64,000 bases of DNA from JAOAPG01 sp963791575 (GCA_963791575.1 CAWBSY010000012.1:52781-116780), one strand, 5' to 3'; shown: positions 20,168-30,543, numbered from the stretch's first letter. Numbers and translations: made by a program. The notes: generated by a model not told the origin, from the letters alone.

Positions 20168-22195
20168 CGTATGGTCGTCCCGATCCAAATCATGTAAACA
20201 ATGACCGCAGCAGCTCCTACAGCTACCCAGCCGGCGTAAGAACGAATGTTGCCGGACTGCATGTGGCGCACAGTGTCAGAGACTTCGCGAGCCGCATCGG
20301 CGCCGTTGTCAACCGTCGCGTCAATCACTCCCTGATCGATGCCTTTCCATAAAAAGGTAGAAGCTGCCAATATCGGCTTTACAAAAACAGCAGCATAAAT
20401 TTCGTCAACGTAGTACTTATGTACGACGGCTGTGTAGAGGCCATTGAGGGATGCGGCAATCCGATCCGGCAACTGCGGATTCTTCAAGTAGAGGAACCAT
20501 GCCAGAGCAAAACCAATAACTGCTGCTGTTACAGAAATACCGGTGAACAAGAGCTCTGTCGTGCGACTCGGTTTGCGGTTCTGGACCTTCGGTCTGCTGC
20601 TCCGGCGGAGCTGTTTCGCCCGGTTGTGCGTGTTCGGCGTTCAGAGCGGGAGCCGTGCCGTGAAATACAGGGCCGAGAAATTTATCGAAATGGTTGCTGC
20701 CGCCGAGCGATCCGGGAACGCCGACCCATCCGCCAACAACCGAAAGCACCGCCAAGATCACGAGCGGCACCAACATGACCTTTGGGCTTTCGTGAACTCC
20801 GCCATGGCCGTGTCCAGCATGAGCGTCGTGGCCATGCCCATGCTTTTCTTCCACCGCGCCGCGATATTCGCCGAAGAAGGTCAGAAACCACAGGCGAAAC
20901 ATATAGAAGGAGGTCAGAAATGCAGTAAAGAGACCGAGCGCCCAGTAAATCCAACTTGCCTGATACGCGCGCCAAAGGATTTCGTCCTTGCTAAAAAAGC
21001 CTGCAAAAGGCGGGATACCTGCGATCGCGATAGTCCCTGCGGTCATCGTCCAAAATGTCCACGGGATTTTGGTTCGCAAGCCGCCCATCTTGCGCATGTC
21101 CTGTTCGCCGCCCACTGCGTGAATGACCGAACCGGCGGCCAAGAAGAGCAGACCCTTGAAGAACGCATGCGTCATCAGGTGAAAGATAGCGGCTGAAAAC
21201 GCCGCCACTCCACAGGCCATGAACATGTAACCCAGCTGCGAGATCGTCGAGTAAGCGAGGACTTTCTTGATATCGGTTTGCGTGATGCCGATAGTCGCGG
21301 CAAATAACGCAGTCAGGGTTCCGATAATGGCGACAACGGTGAGGGCCATCGGAGCGCGCTCAAAAATCATGTGTGAACGCGAGACCATGTAAACGCCAGC
21401 CGTGACCATGGTCGCGGCGTGAATCAACGCAGAAACCGGGGTCGGACCTTCCATCGCGTCCGGCAGCCAGATGTAGAGCGGGATCTGAGCCGATTTACCA
21501 GCAGCCCCAACCATCATGAGTAACGCGATCGCCGTCAGCAATCCTGCTCCCGCAGTTTCCGGACTTAGTGGTTGCACGCTTCGGAACACGTCAACAAAAT
21601 TCAGCGATCCAAAATGTTTGATCAGCAAAAACAGCGCGATCAGAAAGCCGAAGTCGCCAATCCGATTGACGATAAATGCTTTCTTCCCGGCCGCAGCGGC
21701 CGAATCGCGCGTAAAGAAAAAGCCAATTAGCAGATACGACGCCAGACCCACACCTTCCCAGCCGATAAACATCATCAAGTAATTGCTGGCCAGGATCAGC
21801 GTGAGCATGAAAAACATGAACAGATTGAGGTAAGCGAAGAAGCGGTAGAAGCCGCCCTCTTCCCACATGTATCCGACCGAGTAAACATGGATCAGGAAGC
21901 CTACGCCCGTTACGACCAACAGCATGACGAGCGAAAGTTGGTCCAGATAAAACGCGAAATCAACCTGAAAATTTCCCGCGCGGAACCACGTTGCCAAAGT
22001 TTCGATATACGGAAGCTGAAGGGAAGAAAACTGGGACACGATCCAGAGCGCCATGGCAAAAGCTGCGCCTGAAAAAAACAACGCGACGGTCGAGACAGCT
22101 TGGCGCGAAGAACGGCGGCCTAGAAAGCCGTTGCAGGCAGCGCCAATCAGCGGCAGCACCGGAATCAGCCAAAGATGCAAGGAGTTCGGCGTCAT
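20164..22195 (-). CDS. nuoL: NADH-quinone oxidoreductase subunit L (frameshifted near the C-terminus)
   Basis: The N-terminal 540 or so residues carry the usual NuoL features: FIGWEGVGLASYLLIGFFF, GKSAQIPLYIWLPDAMEGPTP, KKVLAYSTISQLGYM. A His-rich loop (KHGHGHDAHAGHGHGG) follows. The frame breaks at about 20550 and resumes with LFTGISVTAA, giving the C-terminal part up to the stop at 20164. That part should form the lateral helix and last membrane helix (AGWVAVGAAAVIVYMIWIG). It is the most distal proton-pumping subunit. Start ATG at 22193-22195, overlapping nuoK by ATGA. Confidence 0.93.
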
Positions 22196-22494
22196 AGCTT
22201 CAGCAGGTCCACCTGATCGACATTCAGCGTTTCACGAGTGCGGTATACCGCAATAATGATGGCGAGACCCACCGCTGCTTCCGCCGCTGCCACGACCATC
22301 ACAAAGAATACGAAAACATGGCCGCTAAGCGCATTCCATTGCGCAGCGAACGCAACAAAAGAGAGATTGACTCCGTTGAGCATAAGCTCAATGGACATAA
22401 AGATGGTGATGATATTCCGCTTTATTAAAAATCCTGTGACGCCGCAAGCAAATAAAAAACCGCTAAGTACGAGGTAGTAGGAAAGAGGAACCAT
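22192..22494 (-). CDS. nuoK: NADH-quinone oxidoreductase subunit K
   Basis: The 100-residue, three-helix protein shows the NuoK signature GFLIKRNIITIFMSIELMLNGVN with the buried glutamate of helix 2, and a second glutamate in VAAAEAAVGLAI (helix 3). It is the linker subunit carrying membrane-arm carboxylates needed for coupling. The start overlaps the nuoJ stop by one base (TGATG), and the stop overlaps nuoL (ATGA). Confidence 0.95.
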   Translation of the reverse strand: MVPLSYYLVLSGFLFACGVTGFLIKRNIITIFMSIELMLNGVNLSFVAFAAQWNALSGHVFVFFVMVVAAAEAAVGLAIIIAVYRTRETLNVDQVDLLKL

Positions 22495-23039
22495 CAGCCC
22501 TCCCTCTTTTTAGATTGCGGACGCAACGTTTTTTGAACGGAATCTGGATGCGAAGCCAGCACGACAGCTCCCATGATCGCGATCAAAACCAGGATCGAAG
22601 TAACTTCGAAGGGCAGCAGGAATTCATGGAAGAGCTTCCAGCCAATGGTTTGCGGATCTCCGGGAAGAGCCCCAGCCGGTACGGATCGCGTATTGGAATG
22701 GGCAAGCAGCACCCAGGCCATCAATACGCTGCCAACCAGCATGCCGGGAATGCCTAATACCATCGCGACCGTGCTTCCCTTGGTGCGTTCCTCTTCGCCT
22801 GCATTTAATAACATGATGACGAATACAAAGAGCACCATAATCGCGCCGGCGTAGACGATCACTTGCACCGCCGCTACGAACTCGGCCCCGAGCAAAAGGT
22901 ATTCGACAGCGAGCGATCCCATAACCACTACCAACGACAAGGCGCTATTAATCGGATGCCGCTGCACGAGCAGGTTCACTGCGCCCGCCACGCAGACCAG
23001 ACCGAACGCCGCAAACAAAATCAGGTGAAGAGAAAGCAT
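22494..23039 (-). CDS. nuoJ: NADH-quinone oxidoreductase subunit J
   Basis: The 181-residue protein has five hydrophobic helices. The conserved helix 3 region reads AVQVIVYAGAIMVLFVFVIML. It is the flexible membrane subunit next to the quinone chamber. It follows nuoH after 31 bases; nuoI, which normally separates these two, is not there. ATG start at 23037-23039. Confidence 0.93.
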   Translation of the reverse strand: MLSLHLILFAAFGLVCVAGAVNLLVQRHPINSALSLVVVMGSLAVEYLLLGAEFVAAVQVIVYAGAIMVLFVFVIMLLNAGEEERTKGSTVAMVLGIPGMLVGSVLMAWVLLAHSNTRSVPAGALPGDPQTIGWKLFHEFLLPFEVTSILVLIAIMGAVVLASHPDSVQKTLRPQSKKREG

Positions 23040-23070
23040 TTTCTAAATCGTTCTATTAATCTGTAATGAA

Positions 23071-24111
23071 CTATGCCTGCAATGCAACTATCAGCGCTGT
23101 AATGACCAAGTTCGCAATCGCCAGCGGTAACAGAAACTTCCATCCAAAAGCCATGAGCTGGTCATATCTGAAGCGCGGCAACGTCCCGCGCACCCATATA
23201 TAGAGGAACAGAAAGCAAAAAATCTTGGCCACAAACCAGAACACTGGCAGAATTGCCTGCATGATCGGTGGTCCGAAAAGCGGTCCGTTCCATCCCCCTA
23301 GGAACAGCAAAGTCGCGAGGCAAGCTACCGTGATCATGTTGGCGTATTCCGCCATGAAAAACATGGCAAACTTCATCGCGCTGTACTCGGTGTGGTAACC
23401 AGCGACCAACTCGGTTTCCGCCTCGGGAAGATCGAACGGGATACGATTCGTCTCCGCGTACGCCGCCATCAGATAAATAAAGAATGCAACGAACTGCCCG
23501 CCGTGGAAGATGTTCCAGCGCGGAATGAATCCCCAGAAGTGTCCCTGTTGAGCGACAACAATATCCCGCAAACTGAAACTGCCGGAGAGAATGAGAACGC
23601 CGACCAGCGATAATCCCAGCGCAATTTCGTAACTCACCATCTGAGCGCTGGCCCGCAGCCCGCCCAGCAGGGAATACTTGCTGTTCGATGACCATCCTGA
23701 TAGCGCAATTCCGTAAACGCCTAAAGAAGTGATGCCCAGGACGATCAGCAATCCGATGTTGACGTCTGTGATTTGCAGCGGCGTGTAGATCGGGCCGATG
23801 TTCACCCAATTGCCGAATGGAATAACCGCAATCGACGTGAGCGCGAAAATCACCGCAATCATGGGAGCCGCAATGTAAAGCGGCTTGTACACGTGCAGCG
23901 GCGTAATGTCTTCCTTAAATAAAAATTTAATGCCGTCGGCCGCCGGCTGTAGTAAGCCAAACGGGCCGACCCGCGTGGGTCCCCAGCGGTTCTGAATATG
24001 GCCGACGACTTTGCGCTCAAGCCATACCGTATAAGCAACAGCGGTGAGCAGCACGAATAGTGCGAGCACAATTTTGACTAGCGAGACGAGAATGAAAGTT
24101 CCAACGCCCAA
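23071..24111 (-). CDS. nuoH: NADH-quinone oxidoreductase subunit H
   Basis: The 346-residue, about eight-helix protein has the classical NuoH sequences YTVWLERKVVGHIQNRWGP, GPFGLLQPAADGIKFLFKED, ETNRIPFDLPEAETELVAGY and the C-terminal RGTLPRFRYDQLM. It forms the quinone-binding chamber together with NuoB and NuoD. No ATG precedes the conserved start: the frame opens with TTG at 24109-24111, with a stop upstream at 24166-24168 and no ATG between. It is separated from nuoG by 95 bases that contain three direct repeats. Confidence 0.93.
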   Translation of the reverse strand: MGVGTFILVSLVKIVLALFVLLTAVAYTVWLERKVVGHIQNRWGPTRVGPFGLLQPAADGIKFLFKEDITPLHVYKPLYIAAPMIAVIFALTSIAVIPFGNWVNIGPIYTPLQITDVNIGLLIVLGITSLGVYGIALSGWSSNSKYSLLGGLRASAQMVSYEIALGLSLVGVLILSGSFSLRDIVVAQQGHFWGFIPRWNIFHGGQFVAFFIYLMAAYAETNRIPFDLPEAETELVAGYHTEYSAMKFAMFFMAEYANMITVACLATLLFLGGWNGPLFGPPIMQAILPVFWFVAKIFCFLFLYIWVRGTLPRFRYDQLMAFGWKFLLPLAIANLVITALIVALQA

Positions 24112-24127
24112 GTTTGTAGTTTCTCTC

Positions 24128-24175
24128 TTAACTCGTAACCAAGTTAACTCGTAAGCAAAGCTTTCTTAACTCGTA
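24128..24175. repeat. Three direct copies of TTAACTCGTA between nuoG and nuoH
   Basis: The ten-base word TTAACTCGTA occurs at 24128-24137, 24144-24153 and 24166-24175. The first two copies continue similarly (AACCAAG, AGCAAAG). The array occupies most of the only sizeable gap inside the nuo operon and ends 17 bases before the nuoH start. It may be a protein-binding array, a processing or attenuation site, or a short duplication. No function is known to me. Confidence 0.7.
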
Positions 24176-24206
24176 CAACTAATTTGAACCGGAGATGCAG
24201 AGGACT

Positions 24207-26585
24207 TTAGTCGCCGGCAACTTCTTCCACTTCCGGAGACTCTTTGTGATGATTTTCAAGCACTGAATTCAAGGTACGGGAATAACGGCCCAATGTGCCC
24301 GAGCTGAACAGATCATCGTTAGCAGGCACGATCAATTGCGGATCATGAATTGCTCCGGGCCGCTACCGGAAAGCGTGGTGTGCTCATCGTTGCCGGAAAG
24401 CAAATTGACGCGCGACACGTCATAGCCGGGAACAAGCCGCTGAATCTCATCCAGAATCGCTACCGGATCGAATGGACTCATCTTCGGCTCAAGTCCGTGG
24501 GCTTCAAGCCATACTGAATGACGATCTGCTTCACCCGATTGCGCTCCTCGCGATTGCCCCATGTCAGCGTGAGTGCCACGACCGAATGGAACGAGCTTCG
24601 CGACTTCGAATCCCGTCGCATCCGCGATACGCACGATCATTTCAAAGTCTGACTTGGTGGCCGTGACTTCCGCGGCCTTCTTTAAGATCTGTAAATCGCC
24701 GCAGGTGTTGGTGAATGTTCCCGATTTTTCATATGCGTTAGCCGCCGGCAGAACTACATCGGCCATAGCGGCAGTTTCTGTGAGGAACATGTCTTGGACA
24801 ACCAAAAAGGTTTGTGCCAATTGCGAAGGTTCGACCTGAAGTTGATCGACCGGGTTCGCTCCGACCACGTAGAGTGCTTTCAGTTTGCCGGCTTTCGCGC
24901 TCTCGAACATCTCCGGTAACGTCAAGCCTTTGGCTGTGGAGATTTGTCCCCACTCTTCGCCGTATTGACTGGCTTCGGAGATACGGTGATAGCCGGGAAG
25001 CAGATCGGGATAAAGACCCATATCCGCTGCACCGCGCGAATTCGCGTAGTCGCCAAGACAGATGAACTTTGCTCCCTCAATGCGCCGAGCCGAACTTTAC
25101 TAAGGACGCGATGTCATTTCCGCGAAGCTCCGAACCAAAGATTATGACCAGATTCTGCTCGCCGCGAAGCTTGTCGCGTAAACTTGTCCATGCCTCGCGA
25201 TTTGTTTGAGCGCCAACCAACGAGTCTGCGGCCGAATCGTTGCCCGACAGAAACGACGCAACGTTTCCTTCTTTGCCTGCCGGAATCTGGATGAACTGGG
25301 CCGCTTGGCGGCGGAGCTTAATAGGCTGCGAGTTGATGACGTACAGCCGCGCCCCGTGCAGACGGACATTGTTGCGAATCTGCCATGCGAGCAGCGGATG
25401 CTGGTCAGTCGGATTATTACCGATCAGCAGGATTGCCGGTGCGCTCGCTACATCACGCATGCTGGCGGTAGCTTCTGGTTTACCAGCAAGAGCCGCAGTG
25501 AAAGCAGGGAAGTCGGCGGTGCGGTGATGGTCGATGTTATTTGTCTTCAGAACCACGCGCGCGAACTTCTGCAGAAGATAGTTCTCTTCATTCGTGGTGC
25601 GGTTCGAACCTATCACTCCGATCGCCTGCCCACCATCTTTGTCGCGAACTTCAGCGAACTTTTTGCCAATCAATTCAAACGCATCTTCCCATGTCGCGGG
25701 AGTGAGGCGTCCCTCTTTGCGGATAAGCGGCTGCGTCAAACGGTCTTCGTGATTCGCGAAATCGAACGCGTATCGTCCCTTGATGCATAAGAAATCGTTG
25801 TTGATGCCACTCTTGTCGCGGTTATCCCCGCGCACGATTTCCATGCCGGTTTCTGAGCGCCGTACTCCAACCGTTGTTTTGCAGCCGTCGCCGCAGTGGG
25901 TACAAGTCGTGCCGACGTGATTCATCTCCCACGGCCGCGTCTTGTACCGATACGCGCCAGAAGTCAGCGCGCCCACTGGGCAGATATCGATGCACATGCC
26001 GCACTCTTCGCAGTCGAGATGATCTTCCTGATTGGGAGCGATGACCGAACTGACACCGCGATTCTGCACACCCAGCGCCCAGACATCCATGCCTTCGCCG
26101 CAAACTCGCACGCAGCGGTAGCAAAGGATGCAGCGCGGCCGATCAAAGAACACGACGGGAGACCATTGCTGTTCGTCTTTGTGATTCTTTGGTTCGATGT
26201 ATTTCGACTCCGCGGCACCGTAGGAGAACGTCATGTCCTGCAGTTCGCATTCGCCGCCGGCGTCACATACCGGGCAGTCCAGCGGATGGTTGCCAAGCAG
26301 CAATTCAACCATTCCTTTGCGTGCCTGCTTGATCTCATCGCTGTCGCTGGTGACAACCATGCCTTCGCCAATCACCGTGGTACAAGCCGTCTGGAGCTTC
26401 GGCATCTTCTCGATCTTCACCAGACACATGCGGCATGCGCCCTGCAAAGAGAGATTCGGGTAATAACAAAATGAGGGTACTTCGATGCCCACGCTCTTAC
26501 AGGCTTCGATCAGCAGAGTCCCGGCGGGAGCCGTGATCTTTTTGCCATCGACCGTGAGGTTCACGAGTTTTGCTGCTTCAGCCAT
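24207..26585 (-). CDS. nuoG: NADH-quinone oxidoreductase subunit G (two frameshifts)
   Basis: The start ATG is at 26583-26585. The N-terminus carries a 2Fe-2S ferredoxin domain (CYYPNLSLQGACRMCL) and the H/C-type cluster site HPLDCPVCDAGGECELQD. The 4Fe-4S pairs CILCYRCVRVC and CEECGMCIDICPVGAL follow, then CTHCGDGC of the molybdopterin-oxidoreductase-like part. The frame breaks at about 25085 and resumes IEGAKFICLGDYANSRGAAD. It breaks again at about 24338, resumes DPQLIVPANDDLFSSGTLG and stops at 24207-24209. NuoG carries electrons from NuoE/F towards NuoI. The total is about 790 residues. Both breaks lie in conserved sequence and are likely errors. Confidence 0.9.
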
Positions 26586-26597
26586 AGTTAGTTCCGA

Positions 26598-27911
26598 CTA
26601 CGCCATCGCTGGCTCGGCTATCACCGATTTCTCAAACGGGCAAGGCCGGCCTTCCAGATGATCTTCAAATTCCTGGCGAAACTTTTTGATGAACGCCATG
26701 GTCGGCATCGCCGCGGCATCTCCAAGCGGACAAAACGTCCGGCCCAGCATGTTTTCCGAAAGGTAGTACATATTATCGATGTCTTTTTTAATTCCGCCGC
26801 CATTGTGGAAGCGAATCAGCGTTTTTTTCAGCCAGTCCGTGCCCTCGCGGCATGGGATGCACCAGCCGCAACTTTCGTGCTGATAGAACTTCATGGTGCG
26901 CAGCGCGAACTTCACGATGCAGGCTGTGTCGTCAAGTATGACTACGCCACCAGAACCCAGCATCGAGCCAGCTTTCATCATGGAATCAAAATCCATGGGA
27001 ACATCGATTTCATCGGCGGTAAGAATTGGTGTGCTCGATCCGCCTGGGACGACTGCTTTCAATTTGCGTCCGTTGGGAATGCCGCCGCCGACCTCATAAA
27101 TCATCTTCTTGAGGTTGTAGCCCATCGGCAGTTCGTATACTCCAGGACGCGCTACATTTCCGGCCAGACAAAATAGGCGCGTTCCGCCGTTCTTTTCCGG
27201 GCCAAGCTTGGCAAACCATTCCGCACCGCCAAGAATGATGTGAGGCACGCTGGCCAGCGTCTCGGCGTTATTGATAACCGTTGGTCCACCCCAGAGTCCG
27301 ACGACAGCAGGGAAGGGCGGCCTGATCCGCGGAATTCCACGCTTGCCTTCAAGAGACTCCATCAGCGCCGATTCTTCGCCTACTTCGTAGGCTCCGGCCC
27401 CGCCATGCCAATAGATGTCAAAGTCGCGACCGCTTCCGAAGATGTTTTTGCCGAGAAAGCCGCGAGCATAGGCGTCGGCAATCGCCTTCTGCACGATCTC
27501 GAGCAAGTAGCGATATTCGCCGCGCACATAGATGTAGCCGGTGGTCGAACCGACGGCGAGTCCGGCGATCATTACGCCTTCAATCACCGAGTGCGGATCG
27601 TGCTCGAAGATCAGGCGATCTTTGCAGGTTCCAGGCTCGCTCTCATCTCCGTTGCAAAGAATGTATTTTGGCTTCGCCGACTGCTTGGGAACGAACGACC
27701 ATTTGAGTCCGGTATTGAATCCCGCGCCGCCACGACCTCGCAGGCCGGAATTCTTGACCTCATTAATGATCGCGTCCGGCTGCATCCCAAGCGCCTTCTG
27801 GACAGCCTTGTAGCCGTCGAGTTCGAGATAGCGATCAATGCTCGTTGCGCCCTGACCGAAGCGCTTCGAGACGATTTTTATCTCATCGGGATGTGAAACT
27901 AAATCAGCCAT
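26598..27911 (-). CDS. nuoF: NADH-quinone oxidoreductase subunit F
   Basis: Starting at the ATG at 27909-27911 (MADLVSHPDE), the protein has 437 residues. The FMN/NADH site is visible as GLRGRGGAGFNTGLKWSF, then CNGDESEPGTCKDR and GAYEVGEESALMESLEG. The N3 4Fe-4S cluster site is ESCGWCIPCREG plus the distal CPLGDAA. It oxidises NADH and passes electrons to the Fe-S chain. An 11-residue upstream extension is possible but not like the family. It lies 12 bases before nuoG. Confidence 0.95.
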   Translation of the reverse strand: MADLVSHPDEIKIVSKRFGQGATSIDRYLELDGYKAVQKALGMQPDAIINEVKNSGLRGRGGAGFNTGLKWSFVPKQSAKPKYILCNGDESEPGTCKDRLIFEHDPHSVIEGVMIAGLAVGSTTGYIYVRGEYRYLLEIVQKAIADAYARGFLGKNIFGSGRDFDIYWHGGAGAYEVGEESALMESLEGKRGIPRIRPPFPAVVGLWGGPTVINNAETLASVPHIILGGAEWFAKLGPEKNGGTRLFCLAGNVARPGVYELPMGYNLKKMIYEVGGGIPNGRKLKAVVPGGSSTPILTADEIDVPMDFDSMMKAGSMLGSGGVVILDDTACIVKFALRTMKFYQHESCGWCIPCREGTDWLKKTLIRFHNGGGIKKDIDNMYYLSENMLGRTFCPLGDAAAMPTMAFIKKFRQEFEDHLEGRPCPFEKSVIAEPAMA

Positions 27912-27962
27912 TTTCGGAAACTTACCGACGCTACAACGCTTCAATTCAATTTAACAGAATCT

Positions 27963-28445
27963 TTACGGTGAACTTTTCTGCTTATAGCTTTCGAGAACTC
28001 TATCCATTTTTTCTGTCGTCAGATTTTCGTGAAAGTCGTAATTCACTTGCACTGCAGGAGCCCAGCTGCATGCGCCGATGCATTCAACTTCTTCCAACGT
28101 AAACATCCCGTCCGGAGTTGTGCCTTTGTGCTTGATGCCCAACTTCTTCTCGCAGTGATCAAGTAGCTCTTCGCCACCGCGCAGCATACAAGCAATGTTG
28201 GTGCAGACCTGCACGTTGAATTTGCCGCGAGGTTTGGTGGTCAGCATCGAGTAGTAGCTGATCACGTTATTTACTTCGAGGTCGGTCAGATCCAAACGTT
28301 GGGCAAGCTCGTGAATGACATCATCGCTTAGAAAACCAGCTTCGTCTTGCGCATATAAAAGTGTTGGCACCAAGACGGACCGTTTAGTCGGATAATGCGT
28401 CAGCATTTCAGCGAAACGCTTTTCAAATTCCGGAGAGAACTTCAT
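27963..28445 (-). CDS. nuoE: NADH-quinone oxidoreductase subunit E
   Basis: The 160-residue thioredoxin-like 2Fe-2S protein has four cluster ligands in CTNIAC (CxxxxC) and CIGAC (CxxxC). The N-terminal helical part reads PTKRSVLVPTLLYAQDEAGFL. It carries the off-path N1a cluster beside NuoF. Its start overlaps the nuoD stop as ATGA (28442-28445). Confidence 0.95.
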   Translation of the reverse strand: MKFSPEFEKRFAEMLTHYPTKRSVLVPTLLYAQDEAGFLSDDVIHELAQRLDLTDLEVNNVISYYSMLTTKPRGKFNVQVCTNIACMLRGGEELLDHCEKKLGIKHKGTTPDGMFTLEEVECIGACSWAPAVQVNYDFHENLTTEKMDRVLESYKQKSSP

Positions 28446-29647
28446 CGATCAATCTCTCCCAGCACGATATCTATGCTTCCGATCGCCGCAACCACATCCG
28501 CAAGCAATCGCCCTTCGCACATCTTTGGCAGAGTTTGCATATTGGCTAGACATGCCGAGCGCATGTGTACCCGATACGGCTTCGCGGTTCCATCACTGAC
28601 GATGTAATACCCCATTTCGCCGCGTGGAGACTCGACCGCCTGATAGACTTCACCTTCCGGTACTGCAAAGCCCTCCGAAACAATCTTAAAGTGATAGATG
28701 AGGGCCTCCATCTGCGTCTTCATCTTCTCTCGGTCAGGCAATACGACTTTGGGAGCGTTCGCTTTTATCGGTCCCTCGGGCATTCCATCGAGAGCCTGTT
28801 TTACGATTCCGATCGACTCCCGCAACTCCTGCACACGGCACATGTACCGCGCAAAGACATCGCCTTCTTTAGCAACCGGTACTTTGAACTTGAAATTCTC
28901 GTAACCCGAATAAGGAGCATCGCGTCGCAAATCGACATCAACCCCACTTCCACGCAAAGTCGGCCCACTCGCTCCTAGTGCAATGGCGTCCTCCGCGGTG
29001 ATTTGCGCGACACCTTTAGTTCGCATGACCCAGATCGGATTTCCCGTCAGCAAATTTTCGTACTGATCTATTTTGGAAGGAAAGCGATTGGCGAAATCGC
29101 GCACGCGGTCAAAGAATCCCAGCGGCGGTTCGAGGGCAACTCCACCAATACGAAAATACGAAGTCATCATGCGCTGGCCGCTGATTGCTTCGAACAGCCG
29201 CAGAATGTCTTCGCGCTCGCGGAAGCAGTACAAAAATACCGTCATCGCGCCGATGTCCATGGCGTGCGTGCCTAGCCAAACCAGGTGCGAGTTGATGCGG
29301 GTAAGTTCATTCATCAGCACTCGCATCCACTGAGCTTTGGGAGGAATTTCGAGGCCGAGCAGCTTTTCTACCGCGAGCACATAACAAAGGTTGTTGGTCA
29401 GCGGACAGAGATAATCGATGCGGTCTGTCAGAGGAACGACCTGATGGTAGAACTTGGCTTCGCAGGTTTTCTCGATTCCGGTGTGCAGGAAACCGATATC
29501 GGGCATGATCCGCACGATGTTCTCGCCATCAATCTCAAGGATCACTCGCAACACGCCGTGGGTAGACGGGTGCTGCGGACCCATGTTGAGAATCATGGTG
29601 TTATCTTGGCCAGCTTCAAGTGCTGGTAGAGGTGCTAAGTGGCCCAT
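28442..29647 (-). CDS. nuoD: NADH-quinone oxidoreductase subunit D
   Basis: The 401-residue 49-kDa subunit has LNMGPQHPSTHGVLR at the N-terminus, the quinone-binding His/Tyr region of the family, and DIGFLHTGIEKTCEAKFY. The C-terminus DVVAAIGSIDIVLGEIDR is the relic of the [NiFe]-hydrogenase ancestor. It makes up most of the quinone pocket with NuoB, which is not encoded here. ATG start at 29645-29647, three bases after nuoC. Confidence 0.95.
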   Translation of the reverse strand: MGHLAPLPALEAGQDNTMILNMGPQHPSTHGVLRVILEIDGENIVRIMPDIGFLHTGIEKTCEAKFYHQVVPLTDRIDYLCPLTNNLCYVLAVEKLLGLEIPPKAQWMRVLMNELTRINSHLVWLGTHAMDIGAMTVFLYCFREREDILRLFEAISGQRMMTSYFRIGGVALEPPLGFFDRVRDFANRFPSKIDQYENLLTGNPIWVMRTKGVAQITAEDAIALGASGPTLRGSGVDVDLRRDAPYSGYENFKFKVPVAKEGDVFARYMCRVQELRESIGIVKQALDGMPEGPIKANAPKVVLPDREKMKTQMEALIYHFKIVSEGFAVPEGEVYQAVESPRGEMGYYIVSDGTAKPYRVHMRSACLANMQTLPKMCEGRLLADVVAAIGSIDIVLGEIDR

Positions 29648-29650
29648 GAT

Positions 29651-30148
29651 TTAGCGGTAGCCCTCCACGGGATAGTCCTTGCGTAGCGGATTGCCTTCCC
29701 AATCTTCCGGCATTAAGAGGCGTCTTAAGTAAGGATGTCCGTTGAATCGGATGCCGAAGAGGTCGAAAACTTCGCGCTCGAAGTAGTTCGCCCCCGGCCA
29801 GACAGAAGTTACGGATTCTAGAACTGGGCTGTCGTCGCTTAACCGCACCTTCAGGCGAACACGTTCTTTCTTTGTGATTGAAAAAAGGTGATAAACGACT
29901 TCGAATCGAGGTTCGGAAGGGTACCAATCTACAGCGGTGATGTCGGATAAGTAATTAAAAGGGCATCCTGGATCGGATCGCAACAAACTGCAAACCTCGC
30001 GGATCGCCGACCGTTCGACGTAAATCGTCATTTCGTCGCGATCAAACTTGGCCCCCTCGACCGATGCCGCATTCCAAGACTGCAACTTCGCAATGGCCGG
30101 ATGTCCCTTCAATTGTTCAAGATCCGTAATTGCCGGTGCCAAGGCCAT
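29651..30148 (-). CDS. nuoC: NADH-quinone oxidoreductase subunit C
   Basis: The 165-residue 30-kDa subunit has the family signature EREVFDLFGIRFNGHPYLRRLLMPEDWEGNPLRKDYP near the C-terminus (only the frame of this motif is quoted here in part: FDLFGI, HPYLRRLLMP). It stabilises the NuoB/NuoD connection. Its ATG (30146-30148) shares one base with the nuoA stop (TAATG), so there is no room for nuoB in its usual place. Confidence 0.94.
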   Translation of the reverse strand: MALAPAITDLEQLKGHPAIAKLQSWNAASVEGAKFDRDEMTIYVERSAIREVCSLLRSDPGCPFNYLSDITAVDWYPSEPRFEVVYHLFSITKKERVRLKVRLSDDSPVLESVTSVWPGANYFEREVFDLFGIRFNGHPYLRRLLMPEDWEGNPLRKDYPVEGYR

Positions 30149-30543
30149 TAAACCTCACCTCGCCGGGCAGAAGGTTCACCCCAATCCAGCGCGCCCTTCT
30201 TCCATATATAGAAGAAGCCCACGAGAACAATGCCTATGTAAACCAGCATTTCGTAGAATCCGAACATTTTGAGCCGCCGAAGGATCACGGCCCATGGATA
30301 CAGGAAAACTGCCTCAACGTCGAATAAGATGAAGAGCATTGCCACTAAATAGAACTTAACGGAGAAGCGTCCCTGAGCGTCCCCGATCGGAGTCATGCCG
30401 CATTCGTAGGCGGAGAGCTTGGCCCGGGTGGAGCGCCGGTAGCCGATGATCCAGGAGAGCAGAACGACGCCACCAGCAAAGGCGCCTGCCAGCAGGAAAT
30501 GAATTAATAATGGCAGGTAACGGGCGAAGTAATTGTCTGGCAT
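30148..30543 (-). CDS. nuoA: NADH-quinone oxidoreductase subunit A
   Basis: The 131-residue, three-helix protein has the typical loop YECGMTPIGDAQGRFSVKFY, then LVAMLFILFDVEAVFLYPWA. It is the small membrane subunit beside NuoH and NuoJ. It is the first gene of the operon; its ATG is at 30541-30543, with AGGGGA-like bases upstream on the minus strand (CTCCCCTTATG). Confidence 0.95.
   Translation of the reverse strand: MPDNYFARYLPLLIHFLLAGAFAGGVVLLSWIIGYRRSTRAKLSAYECGMTPIGDAQGRFSVKFYLVAMLFILFDVEAVFLYPWAVILRRLKMFGFYEMLVYIGIVLVGFFYIWKKGALDWGEPSARRGEV

Noticed and set aside
17200..30500. Many open frames of 60-220 residues on the plus strand opposite the nuo genes
   Set aside because: They lie fully opposite well-supported nuo genes, have no ribosome sites or family motifs, and are explained by codon bias on the real strand.
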